A stretch of DNA of 64,000 nucleotides. It comes from Myoxocephalus aenaeus. Its lineage: Eukaryota > Chordata > Actinopteri > Perciformes > Cottidae. Below are positions 63,852 to 64,000 of the stretch, one piece after another. Location: the NCBI GenBank assembly GCA_038501785.1, contig JBAMJR010000051.1, positions 6,469,501 through 6,533,500 on the forward strand. Reading direction: 5' to 3'. Under the pieces are notes generated by a model, which did not search any database, had not been told where the DNA came from, and was given only the letters and a program-made list of their open reading frames with translations. The number at the start of each line of letters is the position of its first letter. Within the stretch, counting starts at the first letter, position 1. Position numbers and translations under genes: made by a program.

Positions 63852-64000
63852 TTGAACTGCTATTCAGCAGTGGGGACGTCTTATTTCAAAGCTGCTCGTC
63901 TTTAAGCTCTAGTTACACACGGTATAGCAAGAGAAATTAGAAATCAGATTTACTTCGACACTCTTGTCCTGAATTGTTTTGTTTGTTTTATGCATCTTGC

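Overview
The window is vertebrate genomic DNA, almost certainly from a ray-finned (teleost, percomorph-like) fish. The genes are split by GT-AG introns. Dinucleotide microsatellites are extremely dense. The interspersed repeats (L2-type LINE 3' ends with TGATTC tails, Tc1 elements, a tRNA-derived SINE, solo LTRs and common fish dispersed repeats) are typical of teleosts. I see no prokaryotic operons, CRISPR arrays, rRNA or functional tRNA genes.

Layout. (1) 6197-23898, minus strand: the first three coding exons of prkar1b (PKA type I-beta regulatory subunit), separated by introns of 3.3 and 14 kb. The rest of the gene lies left of base 1. Its probable non-coding first exon and promoter are near 25.0-25.25 kb and contain a perfect consensus CRE (TGACGTCA). 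(2) 26498-48783, plus strand: dnaaf5 (HEATR2), complete in 13 coding exons for 844 residues, head-to-head with prkar1b. (3) 49.46-52.79 kb: an intergenic pile of mobile elements (degenerate Tc1, L2 LINE 3' end, minus-strand solo LTR, internally deleted Tc1 derivative) with microsatellites at the joints. (4) 53019-56719, plus: gde1 (glycerophosphodiester phosphodiesterase 1), complete in 6 exons, 331 residues. (5) 59359-63213, plus: mcrip2 (MAPK-regulated corepressor-interacting protein 2), complete in 5 coding exons, 145 residues. Exon ends were set by eye from GT/AG sites, reading-frame continuity and recalled family sequence; no search was run.

The four genes do not form a pathway: PKA signalling, assembly of axonemal dyneins, lysophospholipid/glycerophosphodiester metabolism and CtBP-linked transcription control. 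From memory, PRKAR1B and DNAAF5 are also head-to-head in human, so that pair looks like old conserved synteny.

Points most worth a second look: gde1 has leucine where the family has its first catalytic histidine (position 70), while E97, D99 and H112 are kept. A nested perfect foldback (64-bp outer and 65-bp inner arms) ends 38 bp before dnaaf5 exon 10. A tRNA-type SINE ends about 40 bp before dnaaf5 exon 9. A Tc1 derivative has its transposase N-terminus joined straight to a terminal repeat. I found no convincing wholly new biological system.
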